64,000 nt of DNA from Tichowtungia aerotolerans. GTDB lineage: Bacteria > Verrucomicrobiota > Kiritimatiellia > Kiritimatiellales > Tichowtungiaceae. The position numbers and the translations under genes are program-made. Location of the stretch: NCBI RefSeq assembly GCF_009905215.1, contig NZ_CP047593.1, forward strand, positions 1,306,900 through 1,370,899. The letters are read 5' to 3'. Shown in pieces: positions 39,589 to 49,529 of this stretch (position 1 is the first letter of the stretch; every line of letters begins with the position of its first letter). The notes beneath the pieces were generated by a model. That model searched no databases and was not told the origin of the DNA. It worked only from the letters and a program-made list of their open reading frames with translations.

Positions 39589-40470
39589 ATGCTTCTGGAA
39601 ACATTCATCGGAATTGTCATGGCCATGCTGGCCATGTGCCTGTTCAACCTCTCGCCCCTGCTCCAGAAATCCGCACTGAATGAAATTCCAAAACTGTCAT
39701 TTCACAACTGGTGGACCTCTTTTAAGCAGTTGATTGCCAACCGCCGATGGGTCTGGGGATTTGTTGTCGGCTGTATCGGACTGATCCCCTATTTTATTGC
39801 GCTGGACCTGGTCGGCGTGGCCGTCGTGCAGCCGCTTTACGGGTTTGGATTCATTGTTCTGGTGTTTGTATCGCACCGCATGCTTCATGAACAGCTGCAT
39901 TCCGGAGCATGGATCGGCATTGCCCTGCTGATTCTCATGCCCGTGCTGATCGCTTTCGGTGATGTCTCAAATGTCCAGGTCGGCATTACCGAGCGCTCGA
40001 CGCTGCTCAGCCTGCTGCTGTTCACGCTGGCCGTCGCCGCCCTGACTCTGCTGCTGTTCACTCAGGTTTCAAAACATCCTACGGCATGGGGATTCATCTC
40101 CGGAGCATTGTACGGGCTGGCAGCGGTTTTTATGCAAAGTGCGATTTCTTTTTTTGCACTGTTGAGACTCTGGGGATGGAACCGGCACCTGGCCCTGAGC
40201 ATTGCTGCGGTTCTGCTCGCTGCCCCGATTAATATTTTCGGAGATTATTGCCTGCAGATCGGACTGCAACGCCGTAACGCCTCGCGATTTATGCCGATTT
40301 CCCAAACAGTCAACAACACCGTTGCGGTTCTCGGCGGCATTCTGGTGTTCCGCCAGCAAGTCGGTCACTGGGGATTCTATCTCGGTGCACTGGGGCTCGG
40401 CGCAGCCGGACTGTTTTTACTCTCTGTTTTTGAACACGCCGGAGACAGGCCGAAGTTCAAATCCGGTTAA
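39589..40470 (+). CDS. DMT/EamA-like multi-helix membrane protein
   Basis: 293 residues with about nine or ten helices and the drug/metabolite transporter layout (VGVAVVQPLYGFGFIVLVF and SQTVNNTVAVLGGILVF are the two equivalent end segments of the halves). Substrate unknown. Its end overlaps the convergent glycosyltransferase gene by 4 bp. Confidence 0.8.
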   Translation: MLLETFIGIVMAMLAMCLFNLSPLLQKSALNEIPKLSFHNWWTSFKQLIANRRWVWGFVVGCIGLIPYFIALDLVGVAVVQPLYGFGFIVLVFVSHRMLHEQLHSGAWIGIALLILMPVLIAFGDVSNVQVGITERSTLLSLLLFTLAVAALTLLLFTQVSKHPTAWGFISGALYGLAAVFMQSAISFFALLRLWGWNRHLALSIAAVLLAAPINIFGDYCLQIGLQRRNASRFMPISQTVNNTVAVLGGILVFRQQVGHWGFYLGALGLGAAGLFLLSVFEHAGDRPKFKSG

Positions 40471-41723
40471 TCGTTTTTGATCTTCTCTTTGATCGAATTG
40501 ATCTTTTTCTTCATTTCGTCCCGTTTGCGCGGGCGGAGAATCCGAATGGCCTCACCGGTGTTATATTCGTCGACCAGCTTCTGAATAATTGTCGACGCGG
40601 CATTCGGGTAGCCCAGTGCGGCGGCACGGCGCCTCATCTTGGCCATGCGCTCCGGATTTTTCAGCAGCATATCGATCTTATAGGCCATCGTGGCAAGGTT
40701 ATTGCATTTGACCGCAGCTCCGTTTTCAAGAAGGAAATCGCTGTTGCGCTCCTCCTGGCCGGGAATGGGCTGATAAATCACCATTGGCAATCCGCAGCTC
40801 AGAGCTTCGACCGTGGTCAGTCCGCCCGGTTTTCCGATGTACAGATCCGACAGCTTCATCCAGTCGTGCATTTCGTTGGTATAGCCGAGGACACGAATGC
40901 TGAACCGCTGGCCAGGCGTAGAACAGGAGCACTGAGCACAAGCTGCCGGGCAGCCCTCCACCTGACTGAGGATCGTTTGTCGCAGCTTTTCATTTTTTCC
41001 GCAAATTACCACCACCTGTATGGAACTGGTTACCGTATTGAGCACTTCGACAATTCGCTCAGCCGAACTGACCCCGAGAGCTCCGGCGGAAACGAGCAAC
41101 AGGGGCAGATCCCGGCGAATTCCGTATTGTCTACGCAGTTCATCGCGGTCACGCTGTTCGGCGAAAACCGGATCAATCGGAATCCCGGAAAGTGTCACCG
41201 CCTCCGGCGGGTAGCCGATGGCCTGGAGCTGCATTTTGGACTCTTCATTTCCGACAAAATAGTGGTGAACAACCCGAGAGAGCCACATGGCGTGCGCGTG
41301 GTAATCCGTGATGGTCAGAGCCAGATGGGTTTCGATTTTTTCCCGTTTCATCAGGTGCGACAGAATTTCCGCCGGCAGGAAATGGGTGCAGATGGTGATG
41401 TCCGGCTTGAAATTTTTGATCTTCCGAACCAACGGGCCGGTGTTCATCCGGTCGAGCATCAGCCTCATTTTTTCTGTTTTCCACGGCTCATCCTGTGAGT
41501 TATAGAACCATCCCAGCACAACCGGGGCGCTTTTTACCAGATCAATGTAAAACTGGCCGTAAAACCGGCGGAACACCTTGTTGGTGTGCTGCAGGGCGTC
41601 CACGTGCATCACCTCGCCGACCTCCGGATGCGTGCGAGCTGTTTTTTCCAAAGCTTCGGCGGCCCTCAGGTGCCCAGTTCCGGCGCTGACAGAAAGGATC
41701 AGAACCCTGTATTGACCGTTCAT
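40467..41723 (-). CDS. MGDG-synthase/UgtP-like glycosyltransferase (GT28-related)
   Basis: 418 residues. N-terminal GTGHLRAAEAL motif, then the MGDG-synthase N-domain; C-terminal GT-B domain with YIGKPGGLTTVEALSCGLPM and YQPIPGQEERN. Such enzymes add a sugar to diacylglycerol in membrane lipid synthesis. The C-terminal 25 residues are strongly basic, fitting membrane association. Downstream of a LMW phosphatase gene with a 4-bp overlap. Confidence 0.88.
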   Translation of the reverse strand: MNGQYRVLILSVSAGTGHLRAAEALEKTARTHPEVGEVMHVDALQHTNKVFRRFYGQFYIDLVKSAPVVLGWFYNSQDEPWKTEKMRLMLDRMNTGPLVRKIKNFKPDITICTHFLPAEILSHLMKREKIETHLALTITDYHAHAMWLSRVVHHYFVGNEESKMQLQAIGYPPEAVTLSGIPIDPVFAEQRDRDELRRQYGIRRDLPLLLVSAGALGVSSAERIVEVLNTVTSSIQVVVICGKNEKLRQTILSQVEGCPAACAQCSCSTPGQRFSIRVLGYTNEMHDWMKLSDLYIGKPGGLTTVEALSCGLPMVIYQPIPGQEERNSDFLLENGAAVKCNNLATMAYKIDMLLKNPERMAKMRRRAAALGYPNAASTIIQKLVDEYNTGEAIRILRPRKRDEMKKKINSIKEKIKND

Positions 41724-42226
41724 ATGATTTCCCGATGAACCAGTTCGTGAAGCAGACGATCCGCTTCAGCATGAGCGGTGTTAATAAACTCCCTGAAATC
41801 ATCGGCATTTTTACCTGTCGGGTCCGGTACATCGAGTTTTTCGGGTTCCTCATCGCCCTGCCAACCGTATTCCATCAGACGAAACACCTTTTCTTCTGCC
41901 TCTGGAAATTTTTTTAACATCTGATCTTTGTGAACCTGTTCCATCACCAGAATCAGGTCGGCCGCCTTCACCGTTTTGGCTGTCAGAGGGCTTGCGGTAT
42001 GTTCGCGCAGGCTGAATCCGTTCTTATGGGCAATCAAAGCAACCACATCATTCACCCGGCCGCCGGAAACCGCCCGGGTTCCGGCAGAAGAAATCTTCAG
42101 CTTTTTCAGGGCTTCGGGCCGGTATTTCTTGAGATAATTCCGCAGATATCCTTCAAAATAGGCGCTTCGTGTGCGATTAGCGGTACAAACAACCAGCAAA
42201 TGGAATTTTTTACGGAAACAAAACAT
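41720..42226 (-). CDS. Low-molecular-weight protein tyrosine phosphatase family
   Basis: 168 residues. Cys14 in VCTANRTRS gives the C-x5-R-S phosphate loop, and DVPDPTG near residue 137 supplies the general acid. Family members dephosphorylate tyrosine kinases of polysaccharide export, or arsenate in ArsC types; the position ahead of a glycolipid glycosyltransferase suggests an envelope role. Confidence 0.88.
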   Translation of the reverse strand: MFCFRKKFHLLVVCTANRTRSAYFEGYLRNYLKKYRPEALKKLKISSAGTRAVSGGRVNDVVALIAHKNGFSLREHTASPLTAKTVKAADLILVMEQVHKDQMLKKFPEAEEKVFRLMEYGWQGDEEPEKLDVPDPTGKNADDFREFINTAHAEADRLLHELVHREII

Positions 42227-42594
42227 AAGCGAAGTTTATACTGCTGCAATGCCTTCAAGTCACAAAGAAATCATTTAAAAACACATCACTAATGGACACA
42301 AAAAGAAAATAACCAGCCGCCTAAGAATCTCGTTCTATATTGTTATTTTTCTGTTCAGTCCTGGAAGCGGGTGGATATCATTAAATTTCAGCGGCTAAAT
42401 AAAGCGAAAACCGCATAGTTTGGCCACGCAGATATACTGTACCTCTGACGCAAAAAATCTGTTTCCTGCATTTTACGAAAGGAACATTATTTTCCGGCGG
42501 TGAAGTTGAAGAACGCCGACCCGATAATTCCCGAACTGTACTTTCCAATGTTTGTAAATCCTTATAGTCTATCCCGGAATTTGAGGAGATTTAA
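42227..42594. other. Intergenic region of about 370 bp
   Basis: An A+T-rich divergent region. It holds a degenerate interspersed palindrome (42542-42558) and a TATAGT about 30 bases before the next start. No RNA gene recognised. Confidence 0.45.
42542..42558. repeat. Interspersed palindrome, one mismatch
   Basis: TTTCCAATGTTTGTAAA in the region upstream of the C_GCAxxG_C_C gene. Confidence 0.55.
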
Positions 42595-43032
42595 ATGGAA
42601 CCGTTGAAGAAAACAGAACAGCTCATTGAAACAGGATTCTTTTCCGACAGGGATTTCAACTGTGCAGAAAGCGTTCTGGCGGCAGCAAACAAAACCTATG
42701 GCTGGGAACTGCCGCATGATGCGCTGAAGCTGGCATCCGGGTTCGGCGGAGGAGTCGGCGGACAGGAACTGCTGTGCGGCGCACTGAGCGGCGGCGTAAT
42801 GGCATTGGGCAAACTGTTCGTTCAGGACCGGGCGCATGAATCGAATCTGATCAAAACCATTATTCAGGAATATTTCGACCTGTTTGAAAAAGAAATGGGA
42901 TCCAACGAATGCGCTCCGCTCAAGGAAATGCACCGGACAGAATCTGAGGGCTGCCTGCAGGTAATTCAGGCCAGTACCCGCTGTCTCGACCGGATTGTTG
43001 AGAAATATCAGGCCCAATTGAACGGTTCATAG
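42595..43032 (+). CDS. C_GCAxxG_C_C family protein
   Basis: 145 residues matching PF09719: NCAESVLAA, GFGGGVGGQELLCGALSGGVMALG, then Cys residues near 101 and 119. The conserved cysteines suggest a redox or metal-binding role, but the family function is not established. AGGAG precedes the ATG. Followed by the flavodiiron protein gene. Confidence 0.87.
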   Translation: MEPLKKTEQLIETGFFSDRDFNCAESVLAAANKTYGWELPHDALKLASGFGGGVGGQELLCGALSGGVMALGKLFVQDRAHESNLIKTIIQEYFDLFEKEMGSNECAPLKEMHRTESEGCLQVIQASTRCLDRIVEKYQAQLNGS

Positions 43033-43105
43033 ACTGCGATTATGCTTCACGAAGTCTTTCTGAACGCTAGAATGAATTCCTGTCTTTAACTAGGAGGGAG
43101 TTCTG

Positions 43106-44299
43106 ATGGATTCATACATTCCGCTGCGTGAAGATATTTTCTGGGTCGGAGCCAACGATCGTTATACCTCTCTGTTCGAAGGACTGTGGCCGCTGCCGCA
43201 CGGCGTCTGCTACAACTCCTACGTGATTCTGGACGAGAAAACCGCATTAATGGATACTGTGAAAGTTCAGAGTGAGCAGGACTTTCTGGGTAAAGTAAAG
43301 GGACTGATTAAAGACGGTCGGAAACTCGACTACCTGATTGTCAACCATATGGAGCCGGACCACTCGGGAGCCATCCAGGCCCTGCTCTCCCTCTGGCCGG
43401 AACTGATCATCATCGGAAACGAAAAAACCGCCCGTTTCCTGGAAAGCTTCTACGGCATCACGAACAACGTCCAGGTGATTAAAGGCGGCGACACGCTGTC
43501 TCTCGGGAAACACGTCCTGCAGTTCCACCTGATCCCGATGGTGCACTGGCCGGAAACCATGGTCACCTATGACACAACCGATAAAATTCTTTTCTCGGCC
43601 GATGCTTTCGGCGGCTTTGGCGCCATGACCGGCGGCATTTTTGACGACGAGCTGGATCTCGATTTCTACGAAGATGAAATCCTCCGCTACTTTTCCAACA
43701 TCGTCGGGAAATATTCAATGATGGTGCAAAAAGCCATCGCCAAACTCGGCGGACTGGATATTCAGATGATTGCGCCGACTCACGGACCGATCTGGCGCAC
43801 GAACCCCGGCCACATTATTGAAAAATATGACCGCTGGAGCCGCCATGAAGCCGAAAGAGGAGTCGCCTTAATTTATGGGTCCATGTATGGAAACACAGAA
43901 AAAATGATGGAAGCCGTCGCGCGCGGTCTGTCCGAAGAAGATGTATCCCGAGTACGAATCCATAATGTTTCGACCACGCACCTCTCCTTCCTGATCCGTG
44001 ATGCGTGGCGCTATAAGGGGTTGATCCTCGGCGGGCCGACCTATGACACCGGCCTGTTCCCGCCGATGCAGTTCCTGATCGATATGCTACAGCGTAAAAT
44101 GCTCAGGAACCGTACACTGGGACTGTTCGGCTCCTTCACGTGGTCCGGCGGCGGCGTCAACTCGCTGGTGAAATTTGCGGAAGAAGGCAGTTGGAACCTG
44201 ATCGAACCGGTGGTTGAATGCCGCTCCTGCCCGACTGCGATCGATATCAATCAGTGCGTGGAACTGGGCCGGAACATTGCAAAGGCAATCAAAGCATAA
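43106..44299 (+). CDS. Flavodiiron protein (A-type flavoprotein)
   Basis: 397 residues. Metallo-beta-lactamase-like diiron domain with His81-x-Glu83-x-Asp85-His86 (HMEPDH), HWPETM, SADAFG and PTHGPIW, and a flavodoxin domain from about 250 with YGSMYGNTEKMM. Flavodiiron proteins reduce O2 to water or NO to N2O in anaerobes. AGGAGGG precedes the start. This supports an anaerobic or microaerobic lifestyle. Confidence 0.94.
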   Translation: MDSYIPLREDIFWVGANDRYTSLFEGLWPLPHGVCYNSYVILDEKTALMDTVKVQSEQDFLGKVKGLIKDGRKLDYLIVNHMEPDHSGAIQALLSLWPELIIIGNEKTARFLESFYGITNNVQVIKGGDTLSLGKHVLQFHLIPMVHWPETMVTYDTTDKILFSADAFGGFGAMTGGIFDDELDLDFYEDEILRYFSNIVGKYSMMVQKAIAKLGGLDIQMIAPTHGPIWRTNPGHIIEKYDRWSRHEAERGVALIYGSMYGNTEKMMEAVARGLSEEDVSRVRIHNVSTTHLSFLIRDAWRYKGLILGGPTYDTGLFPPMQFLIDMLQRKMLRNRTLGLFGSFTWSGGGVNSLVKFAEEGSWNLIEPVVECRSCPTAIDINQCVELGRNIAKAIKA

Positions 44300-44319
44300 T
44301 TCCAGAGTTTGAAAAATAT

Positions 44320-45117
44320 ATGCAATCTTTCAGTTTAATGAATCCGGTTTTGCAGGCGTTGCTGGCGACTCTTTTCACATGGGGAGTCACCGCACTCGGC
44401 GCCGCGCCTGTTTTCTTTGCCAAATCGATCAACCAGAAGCTGATGGACGGCCTGCTCGGCATGGCCGCCGGCGTCATGATTGCCGCCAGCTACTGGTCTT
44501 TGCTCGCTCCGGCAATTGAAATGTCGCACGGAAGCTGGATCCCGGCGACCACAGGATTTATCGGCGGGGGTGCATTTCTCTATGTGCTGGATAAAATCCT
44601 GCCGCATCTGCATCCCGGAATGGCAATGAAAGATGCGGAAGGAATCCATACCGGCTGGCAGCGCAGCGTGCTCCTCGTGCTGGCCATCACCCTGCACAAT
44701 ATTCCGGAAGGCCTGGCGGTCGGCGTCGCATTCGGGGCCGTGGCCGCCAACATCAACGGAGCCTCTCTGGGCGGAGCCATCGCCCTGGCGGTCGGAATCG
44801 GAATCCAGAATTTTCCGGAAGGAACCGCCGTCGCCATGCCGCTGCGCCGTGAAGGACTCAGCCGGTTCAAAAGCTTTTGGTACGGTCAGCTCTCCGGAGC
44901 TGTGGAGCCCATGGCCGGGGTGCTGGGAGCCTGGGCGGTGATTACCATGCGCCCGATTCTCCCCTATGCGCTCGCGTTTGCGGCCGGAGCCATGATTTTT
45001 GTGTGTGTCGAAGAGCTCATTCCGGAAGCGCAGCGCAAAGGAAATACAGACTTCGCAACACTGGGCGCCATTTTCGGATTCGCTATTATGATGACGCTCG
45101 ACGTCGCCCTGGGCTGA
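44320..45117 (+). CDS. ZIP-family metal transporter
   Basis: 265 residues with about eight helices. Helix 4 has LHNIPEGLAVGVAFG and helix 5 has GIGIQNFPEGTAVAMPL, the two halves of the ZIP metal site. It would import Zn2+ or another divalent metal. Another in-frame ATG at 44338 is possible; the longer frame runs back into the flavodiiron gene. Confidence 0.9.
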   Translation: MQSFSLMNPVLQALLATLFTWGVTALGAAPVFFAKSINQKLMDGLLGMAAGVMIAASYWSLLAPAIEMSHGSWIPATTGFIGGGAFLYVLDKILPHLHPGMAMKDAEGIHTGWQRSVLLVLAITLHNIPEGLAVGVAFGAVAANINGASLGGAIALAVGIGIQNFPEGTAVAMPLRREGLSRFKSFWYGQLSGAVEPMAGVLGAWAVITMRPILPYALAFAAGAMIFVCVEELIPEAQRKGNTDFATLGAIFGFAIMMTLDVALG

Positions 45118-45196
45118 CTCCCGAAACCAGAACGACCAATATGCACCTCGGCCAAATCACCATTAAACATATGAGCTACTTCTGCAGCCCGTTCCG

Positions 45197-45223
45197 GTTT
45201 TCGAACACCGGAGGCTCGAAAAC
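45197..45223. terminator. Hairpin between convergent genes
   Basis: GTTTTCGA, 11-base loop, TCGAAAAC, after the ZIP gene. No clear T-run. Confidence 0.45.
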
Positions 45224-45262
45224 GAAATTCAAATGATTCAATGAGTTGATCGGAATTTATAA

Positions 45263-45871
45263 TTAAAAAAGTCCCAGCTGCTGAGGCTGGTCCGCATATT
45301 GCGGAAATTTCATGAGCGTTTGTTTGGTCAATTCGAGCAATGCGGGAACCGTCGCAGACTGCCCTCCCTTTTCGAGCGACTCAACCGTTTTTGCAAACAG
45401 CTGTCCGCAATAAACGCTGTCGACCTCCGCCCGGTGAAAATTACCGGAAGGAAACCCGAAGTGCTGAACAAGGGTGCCGAGCTTGTAGTTGATCATGCCG
45501 GGGAAGACGACCCGGGCAAGAGCGCAGCTGTCGAGCACAATCCCCGACGGAGCTTTCGCTTTATGCGTTTCAACCGCGTTGAGCAGAAACTTGAAATCAA
45601 ACGGCGCATTATGAGCCACTAACGGCAAGTCGCCGCAGAACTCAGCAAGATCCGCCAGCACCGTTTCTATAGCTGGCTGTTCCGCAACCATTTCATCGCT
45701 GATCCCGTTGACTGCGGAAGCTTCCGGCGGAATCGGGCGCCCCGGGTTAATGAGCGTACAAAAGGTCCCAATCGGCTCTGCCCCATCGAACCGTACCGCA
45801 CCAATTTCAACGACCGCATCCGTCTTCGGCTGAATTCCTGTTGTTTCTAAATCGAACGCTATAAATTCCAT
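45263..45871 (-). CDS. DnaQ-like 3'-5' exonuclease with a clamp-binding tail
   Basis: 202 residues, DEDDh exonuclease. FDLETTG gives Asp7 and Glu9, HNAPFDFKFLL the third acidic residue, and HRAEVDS the late His/Asp. The C-terminus ends QLGLF, close to the beta-clamp-binding consensus QL(S/D)LF, so it may join the replisome or a repair polymerase. The ATG at 45871 starts the exonuclease fold directly. Confidence 0.88.
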   Translation of the reverse strand: MEFIAFDLETTGIQPKTDAVVEIGAVRFDGAEPIGTFCTLINPGRPIPPEASAVNGISDEMVAEQPAIETVLADLAEFCGDLPLVAHNAPFDFKFLLNAVETHKAKAPSGIVLDSCALARVVFPGMINYKLGTLVQHFGFPSGNFHRAEVDSVYCGQLFAKTVESLEKGGQSATVPALLELTKQTLMKFPQYADQPQQLGLF

Positions 45872-45954
45872 GGGGTCTCTTATACTGAAAGCTTCTGTGC
45901 TTGGCACGGATTTATTGAGCAGATATGCTCGTGAAAACGAAAAAGGAGGACCTC

Positions 45955-46413
45955 ATGCATAAAGCAAAATCATGGATTATCATTACGGCTATTGCGGCTT
46001 TGCTGGCCGGATGCCAACAGGAAGCTTCCGCCAGCGAAGCTGGTTGGATGACTGATTACGACGCCGCATTAAAAAAGGCTGCGGCCGAAAACAAGTATGT
46101 CCTGGTGGACTTCAGTGGATCCGATTGGTGCGGCTGGTGCATCAAACTGGACAAAGAAGTTTTTTCAAAAGAGGAGTTTATCAACTATGCAGATGAAAAT
46201 CTGATTTTAGTGCTGGCAGATTTCCCCCGCAGCAAAGAACAGCCTGAGCAACAGAAGGCCGCAAATAATGCTCTGGCAAAAAAATATGGGATTCAGGGAT
46301 TCCCGACCGTTCTCATTCTAAATCCGCAGGGCGAACTTGTTAAGCGCACCGGTTATCAGCAGGGCGGCGCTGGGCCGTATATTAAAATGATCAAAAACAC
46401 GATTGCGAAATAA
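45955..46413 (+). CDS. Thioredoxin-fold lipoprotein
   Basis: 152 residues. Lipobox LLAGC (Cys20), then a thioredoxin-like domain with Cys59-Gly-Trp-Cys62 (SDWCGWC) and the cis-Pro segment GIQGFPTVLIL. It probably reduces or isomerises disulfides in the periplasm. AAAAAGGAGG precedes the ATG at 45955. Confidence 0.9.
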   Translation: MHKAKSWIIITAIAALLAGCQQEASASEAGWMTDYDAALKKAAAENKYVLVDFSGSDWCGWCIKLDKEVFSKEEFINYADENLILVLADFPRSKEQPEQQKAANNALAKKYGIQGFPTVLILNPQGELVKRTGYQQGGAGPYIKMIKNTIAK

Positions 46414-46454
46414 TTCCCGGAACATTCCTGTTTTCAGGGACGCCTGGAAAAAGA

Positions 46455-46485
46455 AAAAGCCGCTCCGGATTCCGGAGCGGCTTTT
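46455..46485. terminator. Bidirectional terminator
   Basis: AAAAGCCGCTCCGGA, T, TCCGGAGCGGCTTTT. It lies between the convergent thioredoxin-like and fusA genes. Confidence 0.92.
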
Positions 46486-46505
46486 CGATATCAGCAGACG
46501 GAGAC

Positions 46506-48602
46506 TTACTCCTCGCCGCCGCGGACTTTACCCTGCTCGCGGCGTTTCTTGACCACGTCTTCAGCGATCGAGAACGGCACGGCTTCGTAGTGTTCGAAGG
46601 TCATGCTGAAGGAGGCGCGTCCCTGGGTCAGCGAGCGCAGGGTGTTGGAGTAGCCGAACATTTCGCTCAGCGGAACGTATCCCTTGACGATTTTCATGCC
46701 GCCGCGCTCGTCCATGGACTCAATGCGGCCGCGGCGCTGACAGATCGTGCCGTTGACGCCGCCCATGTATTCGTCGGGCGTGGTGATTTCAATCGACATG
46801 ACCGGCTCGAGCAGTTCCGGCTGGCCTTTCATCATGAGCTGCTTGAAGCCCTGACGACCGGCAATCTGGAACGCGAAGTCGGAGGAGTCGACATCGTGGT
46901 AGGAACCGTCGGTGAGGCGGACCTTCATGTCGACCACCGGGTAACCGGCATACGGACCGGATTCCATCGCCTGGATAACCCCTTTTTCGACCGACGGGAT
47001 GTATTCCTGCGGAATGCGGCCACCGACGATTTCGTTGACGAATTCGAAGCCTTTGCCCGGATCCTGCGGCTCAAGCGACATCACCACGTGACCGTACTGA
47101 CCGCGACCACCGGACTGCTTGGCGTGCTTGTAGGAGCCTTCGCTCGGCGCCGTCGCGGTTTCGCGGTAAGCCACTTCCGGACGTCCGACTTCAGCAACCA
47201 CGCCGAATTCGCGTTTGAGACGGTCGACGATGATTTCGAGGTGGAGCTCACCCATACCGGAAATGATGGTTTCGCTGGTTTCCTGGTCGAAGGAGACGGT
47301 GAAGGTCGGGTCTTCGTCGGCCAGGCGGTGCAGCGCCTCACCGAGCTTTTCGTTGTCCGACATCGTTTCCGGCTTAATGGAAATGCTGATCACCGGAGCC
47401 GGAAACTCCATGGCCTCGAGATGAATCTCATTGTCCTGCGTGCAGAGCGTATCCCCCGTCTTGGTGGCATCGAGTCCGGCCACCGCGACAATGTCACCGG
47501 CCACCGCCGCGTCGATCGCTTCCTGGCGGTTGGAGTGCATGCGGAGCAGGCGGCCGATGCGCTGTTTTTTCTGCTGGGTGCTGTTCCAGATGGTGGAACC
47601 GGCTTCCAGAGTTCCGGAGTAGACGCGCAGATAGGTCAGTTTACCCATGTGCTTATCGGACATAATTTTGAACGACAGCGCGGAGAAGACCTCGTTGTCG
47701 TCCACCTTGCGCTGGTTGTCCGGGTTCTTCGTGCAGATGATCGGCGGAATTTCGTTCGGAGCGGGCAGGATTTTGATGACGCCGTCGAGAAGCTGCTGAA
47801 CCCCTTTGTTTTTGAAGGCGGAACCGCAGAAGACCGGCACCACTTCACGGGCGCAGGTGGCTTTGCGCAGAATGGTCCAGATTTCGTCTTCGGAGAGGTC
47901 GCCCTCTTCGAAGAATTTTTCCATCATGGCCTCATCCTGTTCGGCGCACTTTTCAACGAGGTTGTTGCGCCACTCTTTGGCGGACTCGAGAAGGTCTGCG
48001 GGGATATCTTTTTCATCCCATTCCATGCCCTTCGCGTCTTCGTTGAAGTAGAGGGCTTTCATGCGGATCAGGTCGATGACGCCGACGAAATCCTCGGAAG
48101 CGCCGATCGGAATGACCACCGGAACGGCGTTGGCGCCGAGCATGTTCTGGATGCCTTCGACGACGCCGAAATAATCCGCACCGATGCGGTCCATTTTGTT
48201 GACGAAAGCGATCTTCGGCACTTCGTAGCGCTCGGACTGATGCCACACGGTCTCGGACTGCGGCTGAACACCGCCGACCGCACAGTAGAGGGCGATTGCG
48301 CCGTCGAGTACGCGCAGCGCGCGCTCCACTTCCATGGTGAAGTCCACGTGACCGGGGGTGTCGATGAGAGAAATCATGTGGTCTTTCCACATGCAGGTGG
48401 TCGCGGCGGAGGTAATGGTGATTCCGCGTTCCTGTTCCTGTTCCATCCAGTCCATCGTGGCGGCGCCGTCATGCACCTCTCCGAGTTTATGGGAGCGACC
48501 GGTGTAATAAAGGATGCGCTCGGACACAGTGGTCTTTCCTGCGTCAATATGCGCCATAATCCCGATGTTGCGAACGTTTTTTAAAGGTACTTTTCTGGCC
48601 AT
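46506..48602 (-). CDS. fusA: Elongation factor G
   Basis: 698 residues. G1 [10 protein letters not shown]3 DTPGHVD, NKMD, then the EF-G domains II-V ([18 protein letters not shown] in III). It drives ribosome translocation. Stands alone here, not in a str operon. Biased codon use. Confidence 0.98.
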   Translation of the reverse strand: MARKVPLKNVRNIGIMAHIDAGKTTVSERILYYTGRSHKLGEVHDGAATMDWMEQEQERGITITSAATTCMWKDHMISLIDTPGHVDFTMEVERALRVLDGAIALYCAVGGVQPQSETVWHQSERYEVPKIAFVNKMDRIGADYFGVVEGIQNMLGANAVPVVIPIGASEDFVGVIDLIRMKALYFNEDAKGMEWDEKDIPADLLESAKEWRNNLVEKCAEQDEAMMEKFFEEGDLSEDEIWTILRKATCAREVVPVFCGSAFKNKGVQQLLDGVIKILPAPNEIPPIICTKNPDNQRKVDDNEVFSALSFKIMSDKHMGKLTYLRVYSGTLEAGSTIWNSTQQKKQRIGRLLRMHSNRQEAIDAAVAGDIVAVAGLDATKTGDTLCTQDNEIHLEAMEFPAPVISISIKPETMSDNEKLGEALHRLADEDPTFTVSFDQETSETIISGMGELHLEIIVDRLKREFGVVAEVGRPEVAYRETATAPSEGSYKHAKQSGGRGQYGHVVMSLEPQDPGKGFEFVNEIVGGRIPQEYIPSVEKGVIQAMESGPYAGYPVVDMKVRLTDGSYHDVDSSDFAFQIAGRQGFKQLMMKGQPELLEPVMSIEITTPDEYMGGVNGTICQRRGRIESMDERGGMKIVKGYVPLSEMFGYSNTLRSLTQGRASFSMTFEHYEAVPFSIAEDVVKKRREQGKVRGGEE

Positions 48603-48753
48603 GATCCTGCCCTCTTGTATATAATTTTTTCCTTATGCCTCAAATTAAAGCGGCGCAATATGGCGTTTCGCCCCGATCCCTTCAAGGCAAAATACGTTAA
48701 TTTTCAGTTTTTCCGAACGAGGAAAAACCCCGGAAGAAACCAACAACGGGAAA

Positions 48754-49482
48754 CTATTTTGCAGCTTTTTTGAGCTGACGCACCGTCACGGTCTCCTCAT
48801 ACAGCGCTTTTCCAACGATCGCGCCGGTCAAATTATCGCAGTTGAGCGCCACCAGTCGTTTGATGTCTTCAACGTTCGAAACGCCCCCGGAGGCGACGAC
48901 GTCGCATTTTACCGCCGAACAGATCTTTCCCATTTCAAAGGCATTCACGCCGTCCATCATGCCGTCACGGCTGGTATCTGTATAAATAATGGTGCCGACT
49001 CCCGCGGCGTCGACCTTTTTGGCCAGATCCACCGCATTAACATCGGTGGTTTCCACCCAGCCCTTGGTCTGCACTTTACCGTCGCGCGCGTCGATACCGA
49101 CCGCGATTTTATCTCCGCCGAATTTTTCAACCAGCCGCGTCAGTTCTTCCGGATGCTCGCAGGCGCGGGTTCCAAGGATGACCCGGCTCACGCCGGTCGC
49201 CAGCAGATTCTCGATATCTTCGTCCGTACGAATTCCCCCACCGATCTCAACCGGAATATGGACGGTCTTGCAAATAGCCTTCAATTCCTCGAAATGCACG
49301 GGCTTGCCGTCAAATGCACCGTCCAGATCAACCACATGCAGGAACTCCCCGCCTTCTTTCTGCCAGTGCTTGGCCATTTCGGACGGAGAATCCGAATAGA
49401 CGGTTTCATCAGACGCAACGCCCTGCTTCAGCCGAACACACTTGCCGTCTTTCAAATCGATTGCCGGGATAATTGTAATCAT
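48754..49482 (-). CDS. hisA: Phosphoribosylformimino-AICAR phosphate isomerase
   Basis: 242 residues, a (beta/alpha)8 barrel. PAIDLKDGKCVRLKQG holds catalytic Asp8, and TDTSRDGMMDG and ASGGVSN the phosphate sites. Step four of histidine synthesis. The start at 49482 has GGAG at a proper distance; a GTG at 49485 is too close. It follows hisH by 47 bp. Confidence 0.96.
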   Translation of the reverse strand: MITIIPAIDLKDGKCVRLKQGVASDETVYSDSPSEMAKHWQKEGGEFLHVVDLDGAFDGKPVHFEELKAICKTVHIPVEIGGGIRTDEDIENLLATGVSRVILGTRACEHPEELTRLVEKFGGDKIAVGIDARDGKVQTKGWVETTDVNAVDLAKKVDAAGVGTIIYTDTSRDGMMDGVNAFEMGKICSAVKCDVVASGGVSNVEDIKRLVALNCDNLTGAIVGKALYEETVTVRQLKKAAK

Positions 49483-49529
49483 CACATCTCCTTAAATAGA
49501 GCGGCCGCTCAAATACGGGCCGCTTTGGT

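Noticed and set aside
46590-48584. 664-codon plus-strand frame opposite fusA
   Set aside because: An antisense shadow caused by biased codon use in elongation factor G.
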